From positions 1 through 61,855 of the forward strand of contig CAMBPB010000009.1 in NCBI GenBank assembly GCA_945869465.1: a DNA stretch of 61,855 bases. Reading direction: 5' to 3'. Positions 9,378 to 17,283 of the stretch are shown in pieces. The stretch's first letter is position 1. Every line of letters starts with the position of its first letter. The notes beneath the pieces are model-generated. The model saw only the letters and a program-made list of their open reading frames with translations. It was not told the DNA's origin and did not search any database. Origin of the DNA: Prosthecobacter debontii. GTDB taxonomy: Bacteria; Verrucomicrobiota; Verrucomicrobiia; Verrucomicrobiales; Akkermansiaceae. A program made the translations under genes and the position numbers.

Positions 9378-9964
9378 AACCCCTCCTCCTCGCACTAGCA
9401 GCACCGTTCATGTTAGCCGGCTGCGGCACCCTGAAACCCGTCAAGGACACCTCGGTGAATCACTTGTTGGATCCGCTGATTCCGGAGCGCCCGATCACCG
9501 GAGGCAGTCCGGCCATCGCCATTTCGCGGCCCTCGCTGCCGAGCTATCTCGACCGCCAGCAATTGGTCAGCCGCAGTGGCGGCGGCGACGGCCAGCTCCA
9601 GATGAACAGCTACCATCTGTGGGCCGAGCCGCTAGACGCGGCTATTTCACGTGTCACCGCCGTCAACCTCGGGCGGCTGATGAATTCGCTCAATATCCAG
9701 CCGGTCGAAACCTTCGTCACGCTCGATTACCAGTCCCTGTTGGAAATCCGCGTGTCGCGCTTCGAGCCGGATTCGGCCAACGTTCTGGTGCTTGAATGCA
9801 CCTGGAAACTTCAGCCCGTGGCCGGTCGCGTGGCGAATACCCGCCCGTTCCGCACCCGCGTGGCGATTGCGCCCGCCGACTCCCCGCAGGATCTATCAGA
9901 CAGAGCCGCCGCCATGAACGAAGCCCTGGCCCGTCTCGCCCGGGAAATCGCCCGCGCGCTGTGA
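9374..9964 (+). CDS. ABC-type transport auxiliary lipoprotein (PqiC family)
   Basis: 196 residues. The signal peptide ends in the lipobox LAGC with the lipidated cysteine at residue 17. The mature part resembles the ABC_trans_aux/PqiC family (formerly DUF330), outer-membrane lipoproteins that cap MCE transporters: a HLWAEPLDAAISRV segment and a C-terminal helix ending in LAREIARAL. It overlaps mlaD by four bases and closes the operon. The fourth-gene position in an MCE operon agrees with that role. Confidence 0.85.
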   Translation: MKPLLLALAAPFMLAGCGTLKPVKDTSVNHLLDPLIPERPITGGSPAIAISRPSLPSYLDRQQLVSRSGGGDGQLQMNSYHLWAEPLDAAISRVTAVNLGRLMNSLNIQPVETFVTLDYQSLLEIRVSRFEPDSANVLVLECTWKLQPVAGRVANTRPFRTRVAIAPADSPQDLSDRAAAMNEALARLAREIARAL

Positions 9965-10010
9965 ATCATTCGCTTGCAATGCCGCCTCACGGGAGATTCC
10001 GATCGACTCC

Positions 10011-10780
10011 GCTTCCCGCGCATTCCAGCGCCTCGTGCAAGGTGGCGAAAAAACCGTTCACTTTGATGGGTTTGGTGAGGTAGCGCTGGAAGCCGGCTTC
10101 AAGACCTTTTTCTGTGCGGTCAGCAGGCGCATGTCGGGACGCCGGGTAATGAGTGGCTCGACGAGCTTCAGGCTGGTTAGATTGATGGTTTCGGAGCGAT
10201 TTTCCTGGCGCGTTTTGTTCCGGGTGGAATTTCACCCCGCACGGTGGTGGCCTGGCCCGGGACGGATTCCACGCTGAATGTGCCTCCCGCCATCTCGGCC
10301 CGTTCCCGCATGCCGAGATGCCCCAGCCGGCTGTGCTTCGCCGAGCTCGACTTTCCGGCGACTTGAAAGCCGTTTCCGTTGTCCGTGATTTCCATGCGGA
10401 TGGTTCCGTTGGGTTGTTGGATGTTCACCTCCACCTGACTGGCCTTGGCGTGGCGGGCCACATTGGTTAGGTCCTCCTGGGCCACCCGATAGAGCATCGT
10501 GTGCGCCGTGATGTCCACCATCAGGGCGCCGCATTCCAGTTTGTTAGGCGAGCGCCGGGCTTCGATGTGGACGAGGCGCGGAAGCCGATCCCTGGCCACC
10601 AGTTCGAAATCCCCGGATTGTTTGTCTTTGTGCGCAATGATCAGTTTGAGAAAAATCCGGAACGCCGCGCGATCCTGCGGGGAAACCACCATGCCGAAAG
10701 GCTGACCCGTCAATTCCGAGCGCCCGACGCCAACCATGGCCCTGCGCGGGCTCACAGATTCCTTATCACATCTGGCAAGC
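10011..10780 (-). pseudogene. Hybrid sensor histidine kinase remnant with internal deletions
   Basis: Minus-strand translation gives three joined pieces. First, a PAS-like C-terminal part (GRSELTGQPFGMVV ... LVHIEARR). Second, a NarL-type HATPase (TMLYRVAQEDLTNVARHAK, ITDNGNGFQV, LGHLGMRERAEMAGG, with SVESVPGQATT after it). Third, in two frames, a receiver: NLTSLKLVEPLITRRPDMRL then GLEAGFQRYLTKPIKVNG. The His-box between pieces one and two is missing. The receiver lacks its middle, including the phospho-acceptor aspartate, and shifts frame at the joint near 10110-10125. It cannot encode a working kinase. Confidence 0.8.
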
Positions 10781-10927
10781 GCCCGAATCCGCTGCCGGCA
10801 AGCGGGAACTTGACTGGGCCTTGATCGCTGGTATTTGAAAGGCATGACTGCGGCCAATATCGCCATTTCGATCGACCAGGAATATGAGATCGCCGGGAAA
10901 CATTGAGTCGATCCAATACTTCGCCCC

Positions 10928-11386
10928 ATGGACCCCGTCACCATCCGCCCGCTCGCCGACTCCGATCTTGCGGAGGCGGCGCGATTGCTCGCCACCCTCA
11001 ATCCCGACACGCCCCCCGCGGTGGTGCGTGAGCGTCTCGATACGATCCTGTCCGAACACCCGCACTATCAGATCGTCGGCGCTTTTGCCGGGAGCCGTCT
11101 CGTCGGCGTCTGCGGGGCATGGATCGCCACCAAGATCTGGTGCGGGCGCTATCTGGAAATCGACAACCTGGTGGTCGATCCCGCGCACCGCTCCGGCGGC
11201 GTGGGGTCGGGTTTGATCTCACACTTTGAAGCCCGCGGCCGCGAGTTGGACTGCAAACTCCTCACGCTCGATAGCTACACCGCCAATCATCCTTCACACC
11301 GTCTCTATCACCGGCTCGGTTTTGAAATCTGGGGCTTTCATTTCATCAAGCCGATCGGAAACTGGTCGGGCAGGGACGAGGCATGA
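10928..11386 (+). CDS. GNAT family N-acetyltransferase
   Basis: 152 residues with the GNAT fold: N-terminal TIRPLADSDLAEAARLL, the acetyl-CoA loop after the central strand (LVVDPAHRSGGVGSGLISHF, an R-x-x-G-x-G-x variant) and a C-terminal YHRLGFE. The substrate is unknown. Its stop overlaps the start of the glycosyltransferase-HAD fusion by four bases (ATGA), so the two are almost certainly co-translated and may act in one pathway. Confidence 0.88.
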   Translation: MDPVTIRPLADSDLAEAARLLATLNPDTPPAVVRERLDTILSEHPHYQIVGAFAGSRLVGVCGAWIATKIWCGRYLEIDNLVVDPAHRSGGVGSGLISHFEARGRELDCKLLTLDSYTANHPSHRLYHRLGFEIWGFHFIKPIGNWSGRDEA

Positions 11387-13560
11387 CTGTCGCCATCGTC
11401 CACTATCATCTCGGCCCGGGCGGCGTCTCGCAAGTCATCGCCGCCGCATCCCGCACGCTGACGGCTGCCGGGGTTTGCCACGTGATTCTTGTCGGCTCGC
11501 GGCCCGATGCTGACGGGAATGATCTGCCGGTCCGTGTTGTTCCGGGACTGGGTTATCGCCGTGATCCTGGAAATCCCACGGCCGGAGAACTCGCCGGCGC
11601 CCTGCGTGCCGCAGCGCGTGAAACCCTTGGAAGCACCCCCGCCATCTGGCACTTCCACAACCACTCGCTGGGAAAAAACCCGCTCGTCCCAGAGGTGGTC
11701 GCTGCTCTGGCAGAAGCGGGCGAACGAATCGTCCTGCAAATTCACGATCTCGCGGAAGAGGGCAGGCCCGGAAACTATCATGTCATCGCCGGTTGCCGGA
11801 AACTCTATCCGGTTTCGTCGCGGATTCATTACGTGTTTCTCAATTCGCGTGATCTTGGGGTTTTCACAAAGGCTGGGTTGCCGCCGGGAAATGCCGGTAT
11901 TCTCCCGAACCCGGTGGTCGTGCCGGCTGCCGCGCGGCGGAATGAATTGCGGGCACCATGTCCGCTGCTTTTCGCTCCGGTCCGTGGTATCCGCCGCAAG
12001 AATCTCGGAGAGCTTGTCTTTCTATCCGCACTCGCTCCTGCCGGCACCCGTTTTGCCGTCAGCCGAGCGCCGATGAACCCCGATGCCCTCCCCATGCACG
12101 AATCCTGGCGGAAATTTGTCGAACGCCACCGGCTTCCCATCGAGTTCGATGTCGTGGATCGTCTCGCACCCGACGCCGGGGCCGGCACCAACTTCGAATC
12201 CTGGCTCGCCCACGCGTCGCACATCGTGAGCACCTCCGTTGCCGAAGGCTTCGGACTGCCGTTTTTGGAGGCCATTGCCCTCGGGAAACCGCTCCTCGGC
12301 AGAAATCTCCCGCACCTCACCGCGGAACACGCCCGCCACGGCATCCGCTGTGGAAACCTCTACGAGCGGCTGCTCATTCCTGTTGAATGGGTCGATCTCG
12401 TGATTCTCCGCGCCTATCTAACGACAACACTCGGGCGGAATTACCGCGCTTACCGGCGGCCACTTACTAACGAAACTGTCGCCGCAACTCTTGACGCGCT
12501 CGATCACGACGGTTGGGTCGATTTTGGCAATCTCCCGGAACCGCTGCAGCAGGGTGCCATCCAGCGCATGGCGGATCCCGGCTGCCGGATGGTCCCGCGG
12601 GTGCGAATCGCCGATGAATCCCTGGCCGCGGATGAATGGCTGGCCGCCTCCATTGAGAATCTCACGCCCGCCGCCACTCCCGCGCAGCTCGCTCCCTATT
12701 CCCCGGAGATCTATCAAAAGAACGTCACCACCCTATACGCCCGTCTCGCGGATCAGCCCGATACGCCGGTTCGTTTCCTTCCCGCCGATGCCATTCTAAC
12801 CGCCAATCTCGCGCCGCACTCGTTTCATTTTCTGCTCTCATCGTTGCCGTCCAACTCCGCTCCGTCAAAACCCTATCGCGCGATCGTGTTCGACATCTAC
12901 GGCACGCTGCTCATCGCGCCGCCAGGTGGTGTGAAACCAGATCCCGCCGCCGATCCGCTGCTGCGCGAAATCCTGGAACGCTTCGGCCATCAGCCGCCGC
13001 AATCCCCGAGCACGGCGCTGCACGCCGCAATGCTCCGCCACCACGCCGCAGCCGTAGTTCCCTATCCGGAAATTGATCTCAGGGTGCTTTGGCGGGAAGT
13101 CCTGTCCCTCGAAGCAGGCACCGACACCGCGCCGCTTGTCGAATCGCTCGAATCTGCATGGCACCCCACCCGCGCGATGCCGGGCGCGGAACCATTCATC
13201 CGCCAGCTCTCGCGCTCCGGACTTTCGTTAGGGATTCTATCCAACGCCCAGTTTAACACCCTCTCGTCACTTGGCGGCGTCGCGGACCTGTTCGCACCCG
13301 AGTTGGTCATCCTTTCCCATCACCACGGCATCGCCAAGCCCGACCCGGGATTGTTTCAAATGCTAACCGACCGCCTCGCCGGCCGCGGCATCACTCCCGG
13401 AGAAACCCTGTTCATCGGCAACGATCCGCTGCACGACATCGTCCCCGCCGCCGCCGCAGGATTCCAGACCGCCCTCTTCACCGGTCACCCGGACTCACTC
13501 CGACCCGGCGAATGCTCACCGGATTTCACGTTTCAACAATGGGCCGAACTCGTCGTTTGA
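11383..13560 (+). CDS. Glycosyltransferase-HAD hydrolase fusion protein
   Basis: 725 residues in one frame. Residues 1-400 look like a GT-B glycosyltransferase (GT4-like): an N-terminal HYHLGPGGVSQV, a central HFHNHSLGKNP, and the donor-binding EGFGLPFLEAIALGKPLLG. Residues about 505-725 form a HAD-superfamily hydrolase: motif I VFDIYGTLL, motif II ILSNAQ, the motif III lysine in IAKPDPGLF, and motif IV FIGNDPLHDIVPA. Motif I has Tyr in place of the second Asp, as in haloacid-dehalogenase-like members. A reasonable inference is sugar transfer to a phosphorylated acceptor followed by dephosphorylation, but no substrate can be named. It overlaps the GNAT gene by four bases. Confidence 0.82.
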   Translation: MTVAIVHYHLGPGGVSQVIAAASRTLTAAGVCHVILVGSRPDADGNDLPVRVVPGLGYRRDPGNPTAGELAGALRAAARETLGSTPAIWHFHNHSLGKNPLVPEVVAALAEAGERIVLQIHDLAEEGRPGNYHVIAGCRKLYPVSSRIHYVFLNSRDLGVFTKAGLPPGNAGILPNPVVVPAAARRNELRAPCPLLFAPVRGIRRKNLGELVFLSALAPAGTRFAVSRAPMNPDALPMHESWRKFVERHRLPIEFDVVDRLAPDAGAGTNFESWLAHASHIVSTSVAEGFGLPFLEAIALGKPLLGRNLPHLTAEHARHGIRCGNLYERLLIPVEWVDLVILRAYLTTTLGRNYRAYRRPLTNETVAATLDALDHDGWVDFGNLPEPLQQGAIQRMADPGCRMVPRVRIADESLAADEWLAASIENLTPAATPAQLAPYSPEIYQKNVTTLYARLADQPDTPVRFLPADAILTANLAPHSFHFLLSSLPSNSAPSKPYRAIVFDIYGTLLIAPPGGVKPDPAADPLLREILERFGHQPPQSPSTALHAAMLRHHAAAVVPYPEIDLRVLWREVLSLEAGTDTAPLVESLESAWHPTRAMPGAEPFIRQLSRSGLSLGILSNAQFNTLSSLGGVADLFAPELVILSHHHGIAKPDPGLFQMLTDRLAGRGITPGETLFIGNDPLHDIVPAAAAGFQTALFTGHPDSLRPGECSPDFTFQQWAELVV

Positions 13561-13649
13561 ACCGGAATGAGGCAGGATATATTCCCCGGTGCCGAATGAG
13601 CCGGGACATTGCCGTTGACCCCGGGAGCGGGGGCGGCGACTCTGCCGCC

Positions 13650-14702
13650 ATGTTTATTGATCACATCCGAATATTCGCCAAGGCGGGCGACGGCGGCGAC
13701 GGCGTCGTTTCATGGCGGCGGGAGAAATACGTGCCGCAGGGCGGTCCCGACGGAGGCGACGGTGGTGGAGGCGGCGATGTGATATTGATCGTGGATCCTT
13801 CGACGGACAATCTCCGCCAATATCACTACGATCCCAAGCTGGTGGCCGAGGATGGCAAAAACGGCGCGGGCGGGCGTAAAACCGGCAAGAGCGGCAAGCG
13901 CGTGATCGGCCGGGTGCCGCCGGGCACCGTCGTTTACCGCGCCAATGCCGCGACGGTGCAAGAGGCGGTTGAGATGGAACGCAGCACCGAGGGCATCGAC
14001 ATGGACCCGATCACCGACCTCACTGAGATCGGGCAGGAATTCGTGCTGTGCAAGGGTGGCGAGGCTGGCGAGGGGAACTGGAACTTCAAGACCCCGACCA
14101 ATCGAACGCCGGTGGAACACACGCTCGGGACACCCGGCGAACTCGGGGTTTTCTATCTGGAATTGCGCCGCATCGCCGATGTGGGTTTGGTAGGGTTCCC
14201 GAACGCCGGGAAATCTACTCTGTTAGGAAAACTTTCCGCCGCGAAACCCAAGGTGGCATCGTATCCTTTCACCACGCTGCAACCGGTGGTCGGAGTGGTT
14301 GAATTCCCGGGGTTCCGGCGATGCACGATTGCGGACATCCCCGGCCTGATTGAAGGCGCCCACGAAAACCGCGGCCTTGGCCATGAATTCCTGCGCCACA
14401 TCACCCGCTGCCGGGTGTTGTTGTTCGTTCTCGACATGGCCGGCAGCGAAGGTCGCGATCCGGTTTCCGATCTGGAAATCCTCCGGCGCGAGGTCAAGGA
14501 GTATGATGAGGACCTCGCGCGCTTTCCGTGGAAGGTCATCGCTAACAAAATGGACATCGAAGGTGCCGCCGAACACCTGGAACATTTCCGCCAGCGCTTT
14601 CCGAAAGTGGAGGTCATTCCGATTTCCGCGGAAGCCGGACAGGGGATGGACGATCTCAAACAGATGCTCGATAATGAAGTCGGCCATCGGCCCAAACATT
14701 GA
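13650..14702 (+). CDS. obg: GTPase Obg/CgtA
   Basis: 350 residues from MFIDHIRIFAKAGDGGDGVV. Residues 1-158 are the Gly-rich Obg fold (GGPDGGDGGGGGDV). The G domain follows with P-loop GFPNAGKST, switch II DIPG, NKMD for guanine specificity and a late SAEAG. It ends soon after the G domain, so the OCT extension of some Obg proteins is absent. The protein acts in 50S ribosome assembly and stress control. An upstream in-frame ATG at 13512 lies inside the preceding gene and adds no Obg sequence. Confidence 0.96.
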   Translation: MFIDHIRIFAKAGDGGDGVVSWRREKYVPQGGPDGGDGGGGGDVILIVDPSTDNLRQYHYDPKLVAEDGKNGAGGRKTGKSGKRVIGRVPPGTVVYRANAATVQEAVEMERSTEGIDMDPITDLTEIGQEFVLCKGGEAGEGNWNFKTPTNRTPVEHTLGTPGELGVFYLELRRIADVGLVGFPNAGKSTLLGKLSAAKPKVASYPFTTLQPVVGVVEFPGFRRCTIADIPGLIEGAHENRGLGHEFLRHITRCRVLLFVLDMAGSEGRDPVSDLEILRREVKEYDEDLARFPWKVIANKMDIEGAAEHLEHFRQRFPKVEVIPISAEAGQGMDDLKQMLDNEVGHRPKH

Positions 14703-14716
14703 GCTCCGGTTGGGGA

Positions 14717-14857
14717 ATGGCGACCTCCACCGAACGGGTGTTTGTCTATGGCACACTTCGCAGCGGGGGCACCCAGCATGGTCGCATGGCTGGAGCGGAG
14801 TTCATCACTTACGGCACTGTCCGTGGCCGGCTCTATCGAATCGATTGGTATGGGTTT
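14717..14857 (+). pseudogene. Gamma-glutamylcyclotransferase-like gene, truncated
   Basis: Only about 46 residues: MATSTERVFVYGTLRSGGTQ, then a GRLYRIDWYG segment. The VYGTLR and RGRLY motifs are hallmarks of the GGCT/AIG2-like family, whose members are 110-150 residues. From about 14857 the sequence becomes the 3' end of the transposase on the other strand, so the catalytic Glu region is gone. No matching C-terminal piece is found on the far side of the transposase. The start follows 14 bases after obg, suggesting it was once the next gene in that operon. Confidence 0.72.
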
Positions 14858-15975
14858 CGAATATTCGTCTGCAGATCCCGCGCGCTCCACAATATCCCTC
14901 CCGCTGCCGTTGCATTGCCGCGCAGTTTCCGCGCGCCATCTTTGCGTTTGGACCCGAACCGGTCCCTCGCGTTTTCGAACGTCTGGTCCACAAATTGCCT
15001 GCTCCCGATGACCGCGCCATCGGTGAAATACCTCACCCGGCATCGCAACATCCTGCCAAACGGGATCTCTGCCATTCTCTTTTCCTCCGCTTCACGCAGA
15101 CGCTTTAGTTCCTCATGAAGCTCCGTCGCACTCATGCCTTTGCGCGTTTTGATCGTCCGCATCCTCCCCGTCTGATTCACCCGTTCCGCCACTTTCTCAC
15201 CTGCTCCGGCCAGCAGCATTCTTCGATATTCCAAAGCCACGTCGTCTTTCCAAAACGCCACATCCGCCGCCACGCACTTGTGCGCCCTCATCGCCCTAAC
15301 CAATCCGGCCCGCGCTTTTTTTCCGTTCCCCTTCGCCCCGCCTCCGATCGCCTCGCCATAACTGCTCCAGCGGTAGTCCTCCGGCTTTTTGACGAGCCCC
15401 GCTCTAACCGGATTCAAGTCGATATACGCCGCCATGGTTTTCGCCGCCGCCCCATCCTCCACGATCACGCTCTTGAAACGGTCTTCCCACAAATGCCCGG
15501 AACGCTTGTGAGCCCGGTTGTGCCATTGCGTGTAGCGCTGCATCACGCCTTTCATGAACTGGCTCAAATCGTGCATCCGGTAGGTGAAGCGCTCGTGAAT
15601 CCGCGCCACCACCACCGATTCCTCCGCCCGGCCCTCCTTCGCCAACCGCCGTGCCTCGGCCAGTTCCCCGGCCACCTGCGCCACCTGGGTCTCGTGGTAA
15701 ATCGCCCCCAACCGCCTCAGCAATTCCTCGTCCGACAGTCCACCCTCCGGCATCCGTGTCACCTCCAGTAATAGGTGGACGTGGTTGCACATGAAACAAT
15801 AGGCCAGCACCCGGCAGCCCGAGAAATTCTCCTGCATCCGCATGAAAGTCCGGAGCTTCTCCTTCTCAGCCGCCTGAAACGCAAAGCGCCGGTCCACCAC
15901 CCGCGAAATGCAGTGATAGATCATCGGCCGTGTCGATCCATGATGGTGTGGCAATACCCAGCGCGCCCGTCTCAT
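14833..15975 (-). CDS. REP-associated tyrosine transposase (RAYT, Y1_Tnp)
   Basis: 380 residues starting at the ATG at 15975 (MRRARWVLPHHHGSTRPMIY). The HUH motif is FMCNHVHLLLE and the catalytic Tyr lies in the AYIDLNPVRAGL motif, both typical of the Y1_Tnp/TnpA_REP family. The C-terminus carries VRYFTDGAVIGSRQFV and KRKDGARKLRG, typical of the long Verrucomicrobia/Planctomycete branch. The last about ten residues run into the truncated gamma-glutamylcyclotransferase gene. A REP-like palindrome lies 45 bases upstream of the start. The first five residues and the CISRVVDRR block recur in the second copy at the right edge. A longer open frame extends to 16179 but begins upstream of the palindrome and is unlikely to be the real start. 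Confidence 0.9.
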   Translation of the reverse strand: MRRARWVLPHHHGSTRPMIYHCISRVVDRRFAFQAAEKEKLRTFMRMQENFSGCRVLAYCFMCNHVHLLLEVTRMPEGGLSDEELLRRLGAIYHETQVAQVAGELAEARRLAKEGRAEESVVVARIHERFTYRMHDLSQFMKGVMQRYTQWHNRAHKRSGHLWEDRFKSVIVEDGAAAKTMAAYIDLNPVRAGLVKKPEDYRWSSYGEAIGGGAKGNGKKARAGLVRAMRAHKCVAADVAFWKDDVALEYRRMLLAGAGEKVAERVNQTGRMRTIKTRKGMSATELHEELKRLREAEEKRMAEIPFGRMLRCRVRYFTDGAVIGSRQFVDQTFENARDRFGSKRKDGARKLRGNATAAGGILWSARDLQTNIRNPYQSIR

Positions 15976-16019
15976 GGATCGAATCCTGAGAAAAATCGGG
16001 GCCATGGCAAGAAAAATCT

Positions 16020-16056
16020 TATAAAAGGACAGTCCCTTTATAAATCTCAGTCCCTT
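16020..16056. repeat. REP-like palindrome upstream of the RAYT gene
   Basis: Positions 16020-16042 form an 11-base inverted repeat around a central A with one mismatch (arms TATAAAAGGAC and GTCCCTTTATA). A half-copy (CAGTCCCTTTA) follows at 16048-16058. The core GGGACAGTCCCTTTA recurs at 61685-61700, again just upstream of a RAYT start. This places it as the recognition or regulatory site of the transposase family. Confidence 0.7.
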
Positions 16057-16205
16057 TAAGCCGTCTCCGGAGGCTGTTGAAGCTTCCCTTGGAGCGGTGA
16101 AAAACGAGACGTTTGCGGATGATTTTCGAGTTTCCACAACGGCCGGTGATTTTTGCCTTTCCAAATTGGCGGGCTTCAAGCAATTCTGCCGCTCGCCGAT
16201 TCAAT

Positions 16206-16281
16206 GGTGGTCGTAGTTCAATGGTAGAGCCCCAGATTGTGATTCTGGTTGTTGCGGGTTCGAGTCCCGTCGATCACCCCA
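16206..16281 (+). tRNA. tRNA-His (anticodon GTG)
   Basis: A full cloverleaf can be drawn. The acceptor stem GTGGTCG (16207-16213) pairs with CGATCAC (16271-16277), including one G-T pair. The anticodon GTG is at 16239-16241 in the loop TTGTGAT. The T-arm shows GGGTTCGAGTCCC. The base before the acceptor stem is G (16206, position -1), pairing with discriminator C78, as required for histidyl-tRNA synthetase, and CCA (16279-16281) is encoded. Confidence 0.95.
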
Positions 16282-16345
16282 TCTTTCCCATTGGGGTTTC
16301 AAGTGAGACCCGAGCGGGGAGGAAGGAACCTTAGCCACCTGACCG

Positions 16346-17026
16346 ATGCAGCCGCTGGAAAGCCGGATCCACTACAAATTTCGCAATTCCCTGCTGTTGG
16401 CAGAGGCGTTGACTCATCCGAGTCTCGCTTATGAATCGCACAAGCCACACTTCGATAACCAGCGACTGGAGTTTCTCGGCGATGCCGTGCTGCAACTCAT
16501 CGTGACCGAGGAATTGTTCAGAATGTTTCCGGACTTTCCCGAGGGCCGGCTCACCAAGCTGCGCTCGCGCGTGGTTTCCCGCAGGGCGCTCGCGCGTTTC
16601 GCCATGGCGATCCATTTGGGCGATTACGTGCTGCTGGGCAAAGGCGAGGAGGCCACCGGCGGCCGGCGCCGTCTATCCACCCTGGCGGACGCTTTCGAGG
16701 CGCTGATCGGCGCGGTGTATCTCGACTCCGGTCCGGTGCCGGCGCGCGAATTGGTGCTGCGGCTGTTCGAATCCGAGATCGGCAGCATGATTTCCAGCCC
16801 GGAGGAACGGAATCCGAAAGGTGAGTTGCAGGAGCACCTGCAATCCATCCATCCCCAGGCTCCGGTCTATCGGATCGTCAACGAGAGCGGACCGGACCAC
16901 CGCCGCGTGTTTCAGGCCGAGGTCTCATGGAAAATGTTGATCCTCGCCACCGGCAAGGGCAAGAGCAAGAAAGAGGCCGAGGCCCGCGCCGCCGCCGAAG
17001 CCCTGCGCTCGCGCTTGTGGGAATAG
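16346..17026 (+). CDS. rnc: Ribonuclease III
   Basis: 226 residues. The RNase III signature NQRLEFLGDAVL (catalytic Glu and Asp) and DAFEALIGAVYLD give the second metal-site residues. A dsRNA-binding domain follows from about residue 155 (NPKGELQEHLQSI ... KSKKEAEARAAAEALRSRL). It processes rRNA and structured RNAs. The ATG start leads directly into the expected LESRIHYKF opening. Confidence 0.96.
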   Translation: MQPLESRIHYKFRNSLLLAEALTHPSLAYESHKPHFDNQRLEFLGDAVLQLIVTEELFRMFPDFPEGRLTKLRSRVVSRRALARFAMAIHLGDYVLLGKGEEATGGRRRLSTLADAFEALIGAVYLDSGPVPARELVLRLFESEIGSMISSPEERNPKGELQEHLQSIHPQAPVYRIVNESGPDHRRVFQAEVSWKMLILATGKGKSKKEAEARAAAEALRSRLWE

Positions 17027-17072
17027 GCTGCTAGTTGATAGAAATCGCCCATCCGCATATGGTTTTTCCAAT

Positions 17073-17283
17073 CTACAGCCCACCCATCGCCGGAGCGGTG
17101 TAAACGAGGCCGTGGGCTTCGGCTACGGGGCGGCAGGTGAGTTTTCCGCCGCGGGTATTGATGCGGCCTAGCAGTTCCTCGCAGACTGAGCAGGCGCCGG
17201 CCACTCCCCTGTTGAGGCGGGTGATGGGTTCCGGCGCCTTTGCCCCGTGAACGAGGACGGCTCCGATCCCTGCCGGCCATTCA
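17073..17283 (-). other. Coding-like fragment, unidentified
   Basis: Directly downstream of the amidohydrolase stop, one minus frame reads with high GC at third positions up to a TAG at 17073-17075. It contains GACSVCEELLGRINTRGG and ends in VYTAPAMGGL. No start codon with a ribosome-binding site is visible, and the frame continues upstream into the amidohydrolase in a different phase. I do not recognise the family. It may be the tail of a decayed gene. Confidence 0.3.

Noticed and set aside
14699..15118. 139-residue gamma-glutamylcyclotransferase gene
   Set aside because: Only the first 46 residues match the family; the rest is antisense of the RAYT.
14833..16179. Extended 448-residue RAYT start
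   Set aside because: The extension would begin beyond the REP palindrome and shares nothing with the second copy, whose start is MRRARW.
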